From an uncultured Eubacteriales bacterium (GTDB lineage: Bacteria > Bacillota > Clostridia > Lachnospirales > Cellulosilyticaceae): 64,000 bases of DNA. The stretch's first letter is position 1. The number at the start of each line of letters is the position of its first letter. Below are positions 53,558-61,716 of this stretch, piece by piece. Under the pieces are notes generated by a model. It was not told where the DNA came from and did no database searches. It was given only the letters and a program-made list of their open reading frames with translations. Location of the stretch: assembly GCA_900551325.1 (NCBI GenBank), contig URVM01000002.1, positions 62,001 to 126,000 of the forward strand, read 5' to 3'. The translations under genes and the position numbers were made by a program.

Positions 53558-54460
53558 TTATTTAAGATTAATACCAGATGCTTTCTTATCTAGCATCTTC
53601 TTAATAAGTTCTGCTGTATGAGCTCCTGCTTCAACTGGTGTTGTACCACCTTTGTGAATATTAGAAATAACAGTACGCTCTGCTTCTGGTAAACCGTGGC
53701 GTGGTTTATAAGCAATATAAGCTGACATAGATTCTGCTGTTACAAGACCTGGTCTTTCACCAACTAACATACAAATAACTTCAGCTCCCGTTGCTTGTCC
53801 AATATCATCCATAGCACCTACACGTGCATGTTTAATAAATAGAATTGGTCCGACTGTAATACCATACATTTGTAAACCTTGTTTAATAGCTGGTATCATA
53901 TCTTCTACGTTTGCTTCAATAGCAGAAGAAGAAAGTCCATCACCTACAATGATGAGTACTTTTGGATTTTGACCACAAGTTTTCTTAATGATTTCAAGTT
54001 GTTTTTCATCAAAACGTCTACCAAGGTCTGGTCTTGTTAAATATTCATCTTTATCTTTACAAAGTGTTTCTACAAATACAAAGTCATTTTTCTTAACAAA
54101 GTCATCTGATACATAGGAGAATACAGCATCTTGAGCTGCTGCATGGTCAGCACGTACACGAAGCATAGTTTCTGTACGATATCTTGCACCTGCTTTACCA
54201 ATACCTAATCTAGCAGGTGTTTTACTCTTCATTTGAAGATAAGCTTCTTTGTCTTTAGCATTTTTTACAAGGAATTGCTTTTTAAGATCAATTGCTGTAA
54301 TGTCTTCAATACAACCATTATGGTCAATAGTGCTTCCACTATGATTTCCTTGACTTGTTGATGTTGCTGGTTTAGCTGTGGTCGTAGTTGTACCTGATTC
54401 TTTTCCAATCATTTGATCTACAAGTTGTTCTACCATTTTTCTTAAATCTTGTTCATTCAC
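53558..54460 (-). CDS. eutC: Ethanolamine ammonia-lyase small subunit EutC
   Basis: Small subunit of the adenosylcobalamin-dependent enzyme that cleaves ethanolamine into acetaldehyde and ammonia. The 300-residue protein has the typical core PARLGIGKAGARYRTETMLRVRADHAAAQDAVF, VLIIVGDGLSSSAIEANVEDM and CMLVGERPGLVTAESMSAYIAY. The N-terminal helix MNEQDLRKMVEQLVDQMIG followed by a Thr/Ser-rich linker is the known type of signal that packages the enzyme into the compartment. It lies 18 nt after eutB. Confidence 0.97.
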   Translation of the reverse strand: MNEQDLRKMVEQLVDQMIGKESGTTTTTAKPATSTSQGNHSGSTIDHNGCIEDITAIDLKKQFLVKNAKDKEAYLQMKSKTPARLGIGKAGARYRTETMLRVRADHAAAQDAVFSYVSDDFVKKNDFVFVETLCKDKDEYLTRPDLGRRFDEKQLEIIKKTCGQNPKVLIIVGDGLSSSAIEANVEDMIPAIKQGLQMYGITVGPILFIKHARVGAMDDIGQATGAEVICMLVGERPGLVTAESMSAYIAYKPRHGLPEAERTVISNIHKGGTTPVEAGAHTAELIKKMLDKKASGINLK

Positions 54461-54478
54461 GTTTTATGCCTCCTTCTC

Positions 54479-55843
54479 CTAGAACAATATTGATGCGTCG
54501 CCCGCTCTTTCAGTTAAATGACCTCTTTCATCTACAAAGCCCATTTTAACAAGCCATTCATGGAATGGTTTAATAGCTGTTAAACCAAACATTTCACGAA
54601 GTGCTGCTGTCTCATGGTAACCTGTTGTTTGGTAGTTAAGCATAACGTCATCTCCGTGAGGAATACCCATAAAGTAGTTACAACCTGCTGTTGTTAAAAG
54701 TACAGACAAGTCTTCAATACTATTTTGATCAGCTTTCATATGGTTTGTATAACATGCATCACATCCCATAGAAACACCTGTAAGTTTACCCATAAAGTGG
54801 TCCTCAAGACCTGCACGACTTACTTGACGTCCGTCGTATAAGTATTCTGGTCCAATGAATCCAACTACAGTATTTACGATAAATGGATCAAAACGCTTAG
54901 CAAAACCATAGCATCTTGCTTCCATCGTTACTTGGTCTGTATCATGATGCGCTTCTGATGAAAGTTCAGAACCTTGACCTGTTTCAAAATACATAACGTT
55001 TGGTCCTTCTGCTGTTCCCTCTTTAAGTGCAAGCTGTCTTGCTTCTTCAATAGTTGCTGCATTAAAACCAAAGGCTGTATTTCCTTTTTCTGAACCTGCT
55101 ATAGATTGGAATATAAGATCTGCTGGTGCACCTTTACGAATAGCATCCATTTGTGTGGTAACATGAGCAAGTACACAAGTTTGAGTAGGAATTTTAAACT
55201 TTTGCTTAATCTCTTCAAAGCGTTTTAAAACACGAACAACACTTTCTGTAGAATCATCTACTGGGTTTAAGCCAAGAAGTGCATCTCCTGCTCCATAGGT
55301 AAGTCCTTCAAGAAGAGAAGCCATAATTCCATCTGGATCATCTGTTGGATGGTTTGGCTGAAGTCGGTTAGATAAAGTACCTGGCATACCGATTGTTGTA
55401 TTACAGTGTTTAATAATACGAATTTTTTGTGCCCCATAAATAAGGTCCATATTAGACATAAGTTTAGCTACAGCTGCTACAATTTCAGAAGTAATACCAC
55501 GTGAAACTCTTGTAATATCTGCACCTGTTGTTTTCTCGTCTAGAATCCATTCTCTAAACTCTGCTACTGTCCAATGCTTAATCTCATTATAGATTTTTTC
55601 GTTTACATCATCTTGAATAATACGAGTTACTTCATCTATTTCATAAGGTACTGCAGGGTTATTGCGTAAATCTTGTAATGTGACATTAGCAAGTACAACT
55701 TTTGCTGCTACACGTTCTTCTGCTGACTCAGCTGCAAGTCCTGCTAAACGGTCACCAGATTTTTCTTCATTGGCTTTAGCCATGACTTCTTTGAGTGATT
55801 TGAACTCATAAGTGTGTCCAAATAATTTTGTTTTTAAGATCAT
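54479..55843 (-). CDS. eutB: Ethanolamine ammonia-lyase large subunit EutB
   Basis: Catalytic TIM-barrel subunit of the B12-dependent lyase. The 454-residue length matches EutB. Conserved parts include LTYGAGDALLGLNPVDDSTESV, TQTCVLAHVTTQMDAIRKGAPADLIFQSIAGSEKGNTAFGF, MYFETGQGSELSSEAHH (substrate-binding glutamate and aspartate area) and TNHMKADQNSIEDLSVLLTTAGCNYFMGIPHGDDVMLNYQTTGYHE. It lies 28 nt after eutA and 18 nt before eutC. Confidence 0.98.
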   Translation of the reverse strand: MILKTKLFGHTYEFKSLKEVMAKANEEKSGDRLAGLAAESAEERVAAKVVLANVTLQDLRNNPAVPYEIDEVTRIIQDDVNEKIYNEIKHWTVAEFREWILDEKTTGADITRVSRGITSEIVAAVAKLMSNMDLIYGAQKIRIIKHCNTTIGMPGTLSNRLQPNHPTDDPDGIMASLLEGLTYGAGDALLGLNPVDDSTESVVRVLKRFEEIKQKFKIPTQTCVLAHVTTQMDAIRKGAPADLIFQSIAGSEKGNTAFGFNAATIEEARQLALKEGTAEGPNVMYFETGQGSELSSEAHHDTDQVTMEARCYGFAKRFDPFIVNTVVGFIGPEYLYDGRQVSRAGLEDHFMGKLTGVSMGCDACYTNHMKADQNSIEDLSVLLTTAGCNYFMGIPHGDDVMLNYQTTGYHETAALREMFGLTAIKPFHEWLVKMGFVDERGHLTERAGDASILF

Positions 55844-55871
55844 TAAGATCCTCCTTTCTAATTCTAAAGAA

Positions 55872-57305
55872 TTAACAAAATACTAATGTTTTTACTACTA
55901 CTGGTAATACTGTGCCTTCTGCAATAGGACTTCCAATATCGATGTAATCACCGTTATCTAGCTTCACACTATCTAGGCAAATAACATCTTTTTTATACCC
56001 TAGTAAATGATACATACTCTGTCCTAAAGCTTTAGCCATATCTTCTTCTACAATAATGATAAGCGGAAGTTCACGTCTTATAAGTTCTTCCATACCTTTT
56101 ACAAGGCCGCTGGCATAAGTTTGAATCTCCTTAAAGCTTGGATTAGCCTTTCCTTGTATAGCAATGGCCACACGTTGTAAGTCTCCTTCAAGCTTAAACC
56201 ACTCAAGCTTCTTATGCAGTGCACTTGCTAAACCTTCTTCCCCTTCTAACTCATCTTCTAAAGCAAGCTTTAAGATAGGTAAGTTCTTAATAGGAAAGAC
56301 ATTATTTGTATAAGTGATTGTACTACCACTAATTTCAGTAGTATGTGTTCCAGCACCTACTACTGTTGCACGTATAGTTTCTGTACTTCTAACAAGCTGT
56401 AGCTCATGACACAAAGGTGAATTTTTTATAGCTTGTCCTAAGAGTATACCAATGTCCCCAAACTTAAAGTAATCGTCTATCACCCCATCATAATAAACAT
56501 AGTCTGCCACACCACCAGAGAAGGATATACACTCTATAGGTACACTAAGTTCAATATTCTTGTTAGTCATAATAAAACTTAATAGATGATCCTGCACGCG
56601 AAGCCCTACACTTTGAAGAAGTGCTTCAACCATAATATCTAAAATAGGTCGTAAATTTTCAGGCGTCGCTATAGTGCCTATGGCAAGTCCCAATCCTCTT
56701 TCTTCAATAAGCTTTACATATTTAGGTGCAATATACGTAATAGCGTGAGTAGTTGGGTCAACTTTTATAAGGCGTCCACCTACATCTAGACACCCTGTTT
56801 CTTTTACATCACCTCGTAAAAATACAGCTAAGTTGCTTGTTCCTCCTCCAATATCTATATTGACAACACTGGTGTTATGGTCTTTTGAATAAAGATGAGC
56901 ACCTGCTCCCTTTCCTGAAATAATACTTTCAAGATCAGGACCTGCTGTAGCTACAACAAAATCTCCTGCAAGACCACTTAGAGTACTTAGTACTTCTGCT
57001 GCATTTTCCTTTCTAGCAGTTTCTCCGGTGATTATAACTGCACCTGTATCAATTTTAGAAGGTTCTATACCAGCTTTTTTATACTCTCCTTCAATGATAC
57101 TTCTTACTTTAGGTCCATCTATTTCATGAATAGACAAAAGTGGGGTAAAGTAAATGTCACTTCGATAAATAATTTCTTTATCTACAATAACAATTCGTGG
57201 CACTGAATAACTAGATGCCATATTTTCTACAATTATTTTAGAAAAGATGAGCTGGGTTGTACTTGTACCAATATCAATCCCTACACTTAAAAGCTCTTCT
57301 CTCAC
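55872..57305 (-). CDS. eutA: Ethanolamine ammonia-lyase reactivating factor EutA
   Basis: Chaperone-like ATPase that swaps damaged B12 out of EutBC. The 477-residue protein has the actin/Hsp70-like phosphate loops GIDIGTSTTQLIFSK at the N-terminus and VNIDIGGGTSNLAVF in the middle, with VGAGTHTTEISGST and a C-terminal domain (EDMAKALGQSMYHLLG). It lies upstream of eutB with 28 nt between. No anomaly is seen. Confidence 0.96.
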   Translation of the reverse strand: MREELLSVGIDIGTSTTQLIFSKIIVENMASSYSVPRIVIVDKEIIYRSDIYFTPLLSIHEIDGPKVRSIIEGEYKKAGIEPSKIDTGAVIITGETARKENAAEVLSTLSGLAGDFVVATAGPDLESIISGKGAGAHLYSKDHNTSVVNIDIGGGTSNLAVFLRGDVKETGCLDVGGRLIKVDPTTHAITYIAPKYVKLIEERGLGLAIGTIATPENLRPILDIMVEALLQSVGLRVQDHLLSFIMTNKNIELSVPIECISFSGGVADYVYYDGVIDDYFKFGDIGILLGQAIKNSPLCHELQLVRSTETIRATVVGAGTHTTEISGSTITYTNNVFPIKNLPILKLALEDELEGEEGLASALHKKLEWFKLEGDLQRVAIAIQGKANPSFKEIQTYASGLVKGMEELIRRELPLIIIVEEDMAKALGQSMYHLLGYKKDVICLDSVKLDNGDYIDIGSPIAEGTVLPVVVKTLVFC

Positions 57306-57331
57306 TTTTCCTCCTCCTTAATAAACCTCTT

Positions 57332-57775
57332 TCATTCACCTAAAACTTCTCTCAAATACATAAAAAGAGGTTCAATACCTGTTCCTTCTACTGTATCAAC
57401 TTTAAAGATTCGGCTAACACCTGCTGCTTTTAATCCTTGTTCTACACGCTCAATTTGCTTACTATCTTTTACTAAATCAATCTTTGTAATAATCCCTATA
57501 ACTTCTTTAGCAAAAGTTCCTGCAAAAGCTGGCGGAATAAAATGATCATGAGCAGTTGGATCTGCCACAAGTGCGATAAGTTTAGCATCTACCGCACTCA
57601 TAATAAGAGCGCTATAATAATGTCTATTTTCTAAGTACTCGCCTGGTGTATCAATAGCATTCTCATAAAGTTCCACAGATTGGGTTTTTTTATACTTAAT
57701 TTCCATTTCATTTAGCTTTTGACAAAGTGTTGTTTTACCACATCCTGTTTTGCCCATAAAAATAATACGTTTCAT
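57332..57775 (-). CDS. eutP: EutP-type P-loop GTPase-like protein
   Basis: A 147-residue Ras-like P-loop protein of the EutP/PduV family. Motifs: IIFMGKTGCGKTTLCQ (G1), IDTPGEYLENRHYYSALI (G3) and ITKIDLVKD (G4). Related proteins have been reported to have acetate kinase activity or to be linked with compartment positioning. It lies 1 nt after eutS and 26 nt before eutA. Confidence 0.93.
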   Translation of the reverse strand: MKRIIFMGKTGCGKTTLCQKLNEMEIKYKKTQSVELYENAIDTPGEYLENRHYYSALIMSAVDAKLIALVADPTAHDHFIPPAFAGTFAKEVIGIITKIDLVKDSKQIERVEQGLKAAGVSRIFKVDTVEGTGIEPLFMYLREVLGE

Positions 57776-57776
57776 G

Positions 57777-58127
57777 TTAAGTCCTCGTTATAACAGTTGG
57801 TGTAAACCCTAATATACTTTCAAGTACACGTAATATATCTTTCATAGCTTCTTCTACAGAGCCTACATCACCTGAAAATACTAATGCACCACTAAAACGA
57901 TCAATAAACCCAAGTCTAATATCAGAAGCTTTTGTAGCTACATCTGCTGCTATAATAGCACCTTCACTTGGTGTAATCGTTAAAATACCTATAGCTTCTA
58001 CATGTTCTTCTGCTAGTCCTAACTTTTTGTAAATATCTTCTGTAGGATGAGCAATCACATGTGCTAAAGTAACTTGCTTACCTGGCACAAATTCTTGAAT
58101 AATTCGTTGTTTAGGTTCAAATTCCAT
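57777..58127 (-). CDS. eutS: EutS-type bent-hexamer shell protein
   Basis: Single-BMC-domain, permuted shell protein of 116 residues. Diagnostic sequence: RIIQEFVPGKQVTLAHVIAHP at the N-terminus, AIGILTITPSEGAIIAADVATKASDI in the centre and GALVFSGDVGSVEEAMKDIL near the end. The glycine that bends the hexamer in E. coli EutS corresponds to the FVPGKQ/HP region here only approximately. It is the first shell gene of the operon, 10 nt after eutG. Confidence 0.96.
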   Translation of the reverse strand: MEFEPKQRIIQEFVPGKQVTLAHVIAHPTEDIYKKLGLAEEHVEAIGILTITPSEGAIIAADVATKASDIRLGFIDRFSGALVFSGDVGSVEEAMKDILRVLESILGFTPTVITRT

Positions 58128-58137
58128 CTCTTATCTC

Positions 58138-59271
58138 CTAACCCGTAATATGATGAAGTATTTCTAATACATCTCCTGTAGTTGCAGTGCGCGGATTAGT
58201 TAATATACAAGCATCTTCTAAAGCACCTTTTGCAATTTCTTGCTTTAGCTCATTTATTTGTTCCTTTGTAACCTTACAATCTCTTAAGGTTGCTGGCATA
58301 TTCATTTCTTTTTGAAGTTTTAAAATCTCACTTACGAAATTTTTAACAAGTGCACGTGTATGTGCGCCTTGAAGTCCAATGAGTTTAGCTAATCTTGCAT
58401 ATTTTTTAGCAGCGACAGTATATTCACTTGGATTAAATCCATCAATATTGGCATTGTATTCAATAACATAAGGAAGTAAAAGTGCATTTGTACGTCCATG
58501 CGGAATATGCAATTTACCACCAATATTATGAGCAATTGCATGATTAATCCCTAAAGAGGCTAAATTAAAAGCAAGACCAGCTAGACATGAAGCATTATGC
58601 ATTTTTTCCTTTGCTTCTAAGTCATCTGAATGCTCATAAGAACGCTTTAGATAAAGAAATACAAGTTCTACTGCTTTTTGTGCAAGTGCATCAGAAAAAT
58701 CTGTAGCAGCAGTTGAAACATATGCTTCTACTGCATGTGTTAAAACATCCATACCTGTATCTGCAACAATAGCAGGTGGTACACTTTTAACAAGTTCAGG
58801 CTCTAAGATTGCAACATCTGGTAATAAACTATCTGATACAAGAGGATATTTAACTCCTTTTTCTTTGTCTGTAATAACGGCAAAGGATGTAACTTCTGAA
58901 CCTGTCCCACTTGTAGTAGGTATAGCAATAAATGTCATATCATTCAAATGACCAATTTTTTTGGAAAAGTCCATGATTGCTTTCGCTGCATCTATAGAAG
59001 AACCTCCACCAAGGGCAATCATAGCATTAGGCTTAAAAGCAAGTACTGCTTCTACACCTTTTGTTACCAGCTCCATAGGTGGATCTGGTACAACATCACT
59101 AAATACCTCATAGCTTCCTTCTTCAAGACGATCAGTTACTTGTAAGATCATGCCTGACTTTACCATAAAAGGGTCTGTTACAATAAATACTTTTTGGCCA
59201 TTTAGACACTTAAGATACTCTAGTGCGCCGTGACCAAATTTAATTTGTGTTGTAATTTTAAAAGTCTCCAT
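58138..59271 (-). CDS. eutG: Iron-type alcohol dehydrogenase EutG
   Basis: Reduces acetaldehyde to ethanol with NADH, recycling NAD+ for EutE. The 377-residue Fe-ADH has ALGGGSSIDAAKAIMDF (dinucleotide site), IPTTSGTGSEVTSFAVI and the metal ligands in DVLTHAVEAYVS, HAIAHNIGGKLHIPHGRTNALLLPYV. Start at 59271 (METFKITTQ) is preferred: AAGGG lies 8 nt before it; a GTG at 59280 and an ATG at 59277 are also in frame. It is shorter than AdhE and lacks the aldehyde dehydrogenase half. Confidence 0.93.
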   Translation of the reverse strand: METFKITTQIKFGHGALEYLKCLNGQKVFIVTDPFMVKSGMILQVTDRLEEGSYEVFSDVVPDPPMELVTKGVEAVLAFKPNAMIALGGGSSIDAAKAIMDFSKKIGHLNDMTFIAIPTTSGTGSEVTSFAVITDKEKGVKYPLVSDSLLPDVAILEPELVKSVPPAIVADTGMDVLTHAVEAYVSTAATDFSDALAQKAVELVFLYLKRSYEHSDDLEAKEKMHNASCLAGLAFNLASLGINHAIAHNIGGKLHIPHGRTNALLLPYVIEYNANIDGFNPSEYTVAAKKYARLAKLIGLQGAHTRALVKNFVSEILKLQKEMNMPATLRDCKVTKEQINELKQEIAKGALEDACILTNPRTATTGDVLEILHHITG

Positions 59272-59300
59272 GTTCATCACCCTTATGTGTTTAATTAGTT

Positions 59301-59432
59301 TTAGAAATCATCTTCATCAAGTTCGCTTGTATAAAGATCTTCTAACGCAAGTCCTAATTCATCACACATTTCTAGATGAGAACCATAATGAGTATTGAGC
59401 ATTTCTTCATAATAATCATGTATTTTTGGCAT
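59301..59432 (-). CDS. 43-residue acidic protein of unknown function leading the eut operon
   Basis: A short reading frame with a very strong ribosome-binding site (GAGGAGGTG, 5 nt before ATG) encodes 43 residues, MPKIHDYYEEMLNTHYG to an acidic SELDEDDF end. There is one cysteine and no hydrophobic segment. Net charge is strongly negative. It lies 29 nt before eutG and 67 nt after a terminator, so it is the first gene of the operon. I do not recognise the family. It could be a leader peptide, a small regulator or a short lumen protein. Coding is supported by the ribosome-binding site and the stop-to-start spacing. Confidence 0.68.
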   Translation of the reverse strand: MPKIHDYYEEMLNTHYGSHLEMCDELGLALEDLYTSELDEDDF

Positions 59433-59499
59433 AACTTCACCTCCTCTCGTTAGTATGTCACTTTTTAGAAAAATATACCCAAAGAAAGGGAATTCTTAT

Positions 59500-59540
59500 A
59501 AAAAAAATAAGACCTTTCTAAAAACATTAGAAAGATCTTA
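59500..59540 (-). terminator. Terminator between ferredoxin gene and eut operon
   Basis: A 13-bp stem (TAAGATCTTTCTA / TAGAAAGGTCTTA, one wobble) with a 7-nt loop is followed by eight T on the minus strand. It insulates the eut operon from the ferredoxin unit, or serves as an antitermination point; 67 nt remain before the first eut ORF. Confidence 0.82.
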
Positions 59541-59549
59541 TCTACACTT

Positions 59550-59744
59550 TTATTCTTTTATAACTTCTAGCTTTATAAGTTTACGCCTACATCGCATGGT
59601 GCAGCGTCCACACTTTATACAACTTGCTTGATTGATTCGATAAGGCTGGCCTTTGCTGATACAATGCTTAGGACAAACAACTTTACATGCACCACATCCA
59701 TTACACTGATCATCAATGACATAAACTTTATTATTCAGCATCAA
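59550..59744 (-). CDS. Two-cluster [4Fe-4S] ferredoxin-like protein
   Basis: A 64-residue ferredoxin with two cluster motifs: CNGCGACKVVCPKH (C-x2-C-x2-C-x3-C-P) and CIKCGRCTMRCRRK (C-x2-C-x2-C-x3-C, without the usual proline). The second motif is followed by a basic tail (RRKLIKLEVIKE), which is unusual, since ferredoxins are mostly acidic. It overlaps the 3' end of the preceding 86-residue gene by 14 nt and ends at a terminator. Electron-transfer partner is unknown; the PduT-type shell protein in the next operon is one hypothesis. Confidence 0.85.
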   Translation of the reverse strand: MMLNNKVYVIDDQCNGCGACKVVCPKHCISKGQPYRINQASCIKCGRCTMRCRRKLIKLEVIKE

Positions 59745-59991
59745 AATCTACATGGATGATCCCATCTGGTGTATTAATATTAATATAAGCTAAATTAAAT
59801 TCTTCATCCATAATATCAATTTTATATTCAAAGAAAATATTTTCTTCTACTTTTGACATAAATATATATCCACCGTTTTCTTTGCCATCAATTTCATCAC
59901 AAATTTCATCGTAGATGGCCATTCCATTCACAGTTCCTGTATATCCTGCTGCTTTAATGCGTTGTTCTATTGCTTCATAAATGGCTTCCAT
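59731..59991 (-). CDS. 86-residue acidic protein of unknown function
   Basis: Soluble small protein with an N-terminal helix (AIYEAIEQRIKAAGY) and a strand-rich C-terminal half that ends TPDGIIHVDFDAE. It is very acidic, with no cysteine. It overlaps the ferredoxin gene by 14 nt and shares its transcript, so the basic-tailed ferredoxin may interact with this acidic protein. A ribosome-binding site GAGGTGG lies just upstream. The family is not recognised. Confidence 0.65.
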   Translation of the reverse strand: MEAIYEAIEQRIKAAGYTGTVNGMAIYDEICDEIDGKENGGYIFMSKVEENIFFEYKIDIMDEEFNLAYININTPDGIIHVDFDAE

Positions 59992-60135
59992 AGTCCACCT
60001 CTTTCTTATTTAAAATAGTCTAATCCTAATCAAGTATAGTCTACTTCCAATAAGTAAGAGTTGTCAACTTTTAAAAATTTTCATAAGTATTCTTAATCTA
60101 CATATACTATCTTATAAAGTTTTTAGAGGTGCATA

Positions 60136-60597
60136 ATGAAAAAATTAAGTTTGATTTTATTTGTTTTATGTCTTTGCTTTTCAACTCTTCTTTTTGCTAC
60201 TTCCTCACCAATAGATGCTACTAAAGGAATACCTTATCCTTATACACCCTTAAAAGGTTCCGTTGAAGAACTTTATAAAGATATGTTAGTTACTACTATT
60301 GAACCCTATATTTCTAGTGAAATTGAAAAACAATACGGCTTACCTCTTCTTTATGGACTTTATGACGTTGATTTTCTAGAAATTAAACGTGAAGCCTATA
60401 GAGGATTTTCTTTCCTTTTAAAAGTTCAAGTACAACCCTTTGTCGGTGCTCATAATACAATTGGTATAGACGAAATCATTTTAAGCATTAGTCCTTATGG
60501 TACTCAAGTAGAAAACTTTAAACATACAAAAACTTACCCTCTACCTCCAGGAAAAGAAAATGCTTACCCTAACCTAAAAATCCCCCCTCTTCATTAA
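60136..60597 (+). CDS. Secreted DUF3888-type protein
   Basis: The 153-residue exported protein has a signal peptide (about residues 1-21, KKLSLILFVLCLCFSTLLFA) and one compact domain with VEELYKDMLVTTIEPYISSEIEKQYG and FSFLLKVQVQPFVGAHNTIGIDEIILSISPYG. This pattern matches DUF3888, found in spore-formers. No membrane anchor or lipobox is present. The function is unknown. It has GAGG before ATG and a bidirectional terminator downstream. Confidence 0.75.
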   Translation: MKKLSLILFVLCLCFSTLLFATSSPIDATKGIPYPYTPLKGSVEELYKDMLVTTIEPYISSEIEKQYGLPLLYGLYDVDFLEIKREAYRGFSFLLKVQVQPFVGAHNTIGIDEIILSISPYGTQVENFKHTKTYPLPPGKENAYPNLKIPPLH

Positions 60598-60608
60598 ACT
60601 TCATATAG

Positions 60609-60646
60609 AATTCAGTAAGAAATGCACCTTACTGAATTTTATTATT
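60609..60646 (+). terminator. Bidirectional terminator overlapping the ARMT1-like stop codon
   Basis: An 11-bp perfect stem (AATTCAGTAAG / CTTACTGAATT) with an 8-nt loop and TTTATTATTTTTT downstream. The stop codon of the convergent ARMT1-like gene lies inside the stem. Confidence 0.8.
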
Positions 60647-61504
60647 TTTTTCATTGATAAAGACTCCTTCAAACTGTCTTAATTTGAAACGTTTTACAAA
60701 CCAATCACATTTACACAAAAACATATAATAAATATTCAAGCCACAACCATGAAGTGTTTCAAAATTCCCCTGCCCTTTTGCTATAATAAGATCTGCTTCT
60801 CTTATAGCCTCCTTAGCTTCTTTACATAAGTGATCTAAATGTGTACCCGCAATTTTCGTTCCATTCCCTATTACTTTTCCTATATGTATTAAGCCCACCA
60901 TCTTGGCATCTTCTATAGTGGCATCGTTAAGCACTGGCATACCTCTTACAATAATTTTTATATCTATATGAGGAAAGTCTTTTTTAATTATTTGAATAAG
61001 TAGTTTATCTAGAACTATTTCTCCACAATTATCTGTTAGATAAACCAGATGTTTCCCTTTTATAAGGTCTTCTTTAAACTGACTGTACTCGTTCATATCT
61101 ATTGGTTCATTATTAGCATTTTCCAATAAACTTTCTAACTTCTCATTATCTATATTACCCATAGCACCAAAATCTATATAATTTCCTACTCTTGCATATT
61201 TAATTGCTGTAAGAAGAGGATCTTCTGCATGTTGAATAAATTTTTCTATTATCTTTTCTTTATCTAATAGTACCTCATTATATTGTTTTTTTAATGGTTC
61301 AAAGCTATAAGACTTCTGAAAGTATGTCTCGTGTAATTCATTAATATGAGCAATCATAACAGGTGCTGTTTCATTTTCCTTTGCATTTGCTATAATTCTA
61401 AAAACCTCTTTTAAATACTTTGATTTTTCCTCTTCTCCGTCATAATTTTCTAAGGTCTCCATCTGCCTTTTAATAAGACAATACATACATTCTACACTTA
61501 ACAT
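60629..61504 (-). CDS. ARMT1/DUF89-type damage-control phosphatase
   Basis: Metal-dependent phosphatase family thought to remove harmful phosphorylated metabolites. The 291-residue protein has an N-terminal C-x2-C in VECMYCLIKRQME, the metal-site motif LVYLTDNCGEIVLDKLL, and the downstream K-G-Q-G-N-F-E-T element (IIAKGQGNFETLHGCG). This cysteine-bearing form is typical of prokaryotic DUF89. The start follows AAGGGG, 9 nt upstream. The C-terminal codons lie in the shared terminator. Confidence 0.88.
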   Translation of the reverse strand: MLSVECMYCLIKRQMETLENYDGEEEKSKYLKEVFRIIANAKENETAPVMIAHINELHETYFQKSYSFEPLKKQYNEVLLDKEKIIEKFIQHAEDPLLTAIKYARVGNYIDFGAMGNIDNEKLESLLENANNEPIDMNEYSQFKEDLIKGKHLVYLTDNCGEIVLDKLLIQIIKKDFPHIDIKIIVRGMPVLNDATIEDAKMVGLIHIGKVIGNGTKIAGTHLDHLCKEAKEAIREADLIIAKGQGNFETLHGCGLNIYYMFLCKCDWFVKRFKLRQFEGVFINEKNNKIQ

Positions 61505-61543
61505 ACTTTCATCCCCTTATTTGTTCTATATTCTACTTTATTA

Positions 61544-61584
61544 TAAAAAAATCCTAGTACTTCTTATTTCAAGTACTAGGATTA
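61544..61584 (-). terminator. Terminator after the purine permease gene
   Basis: A 13-bp perfect stem (AATCCTAGTACTT / AAGTACTAGGATT) with an 8-nt loop is followed by TTTTT on the minus strand. It is 130 nt past the permease stop codon and just before the ARMT1-like gene. Confidence 0.85.
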
Positions 61585-61716
61585 GTTACTACACAATTTG
61601 AATGTCTATATTATACCATATGATATATTTATTTTAACTAGTTTAATTTTATAATTTGTTCATTACTCATAATTATAATTCAGTACAATATAACAATATA
61701 GAATAGTAGCTTATTT

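Noticed and set aside
59433..59505. Sigma-54 or cobalamin riboswitch control of the eut operon
   Set aside because: No GG/GC -24/-12 pair is present and the leader is far too short for a B12 riboswitch.
59500..59549. ANTAR-type dual hairpin for EutV antitermination
   Set aside because: The terminator loop and neighbouring short hairpins do not show the hexaloop with A at position 1 and G at position 4, and no convincing first hairpin lies upstream.
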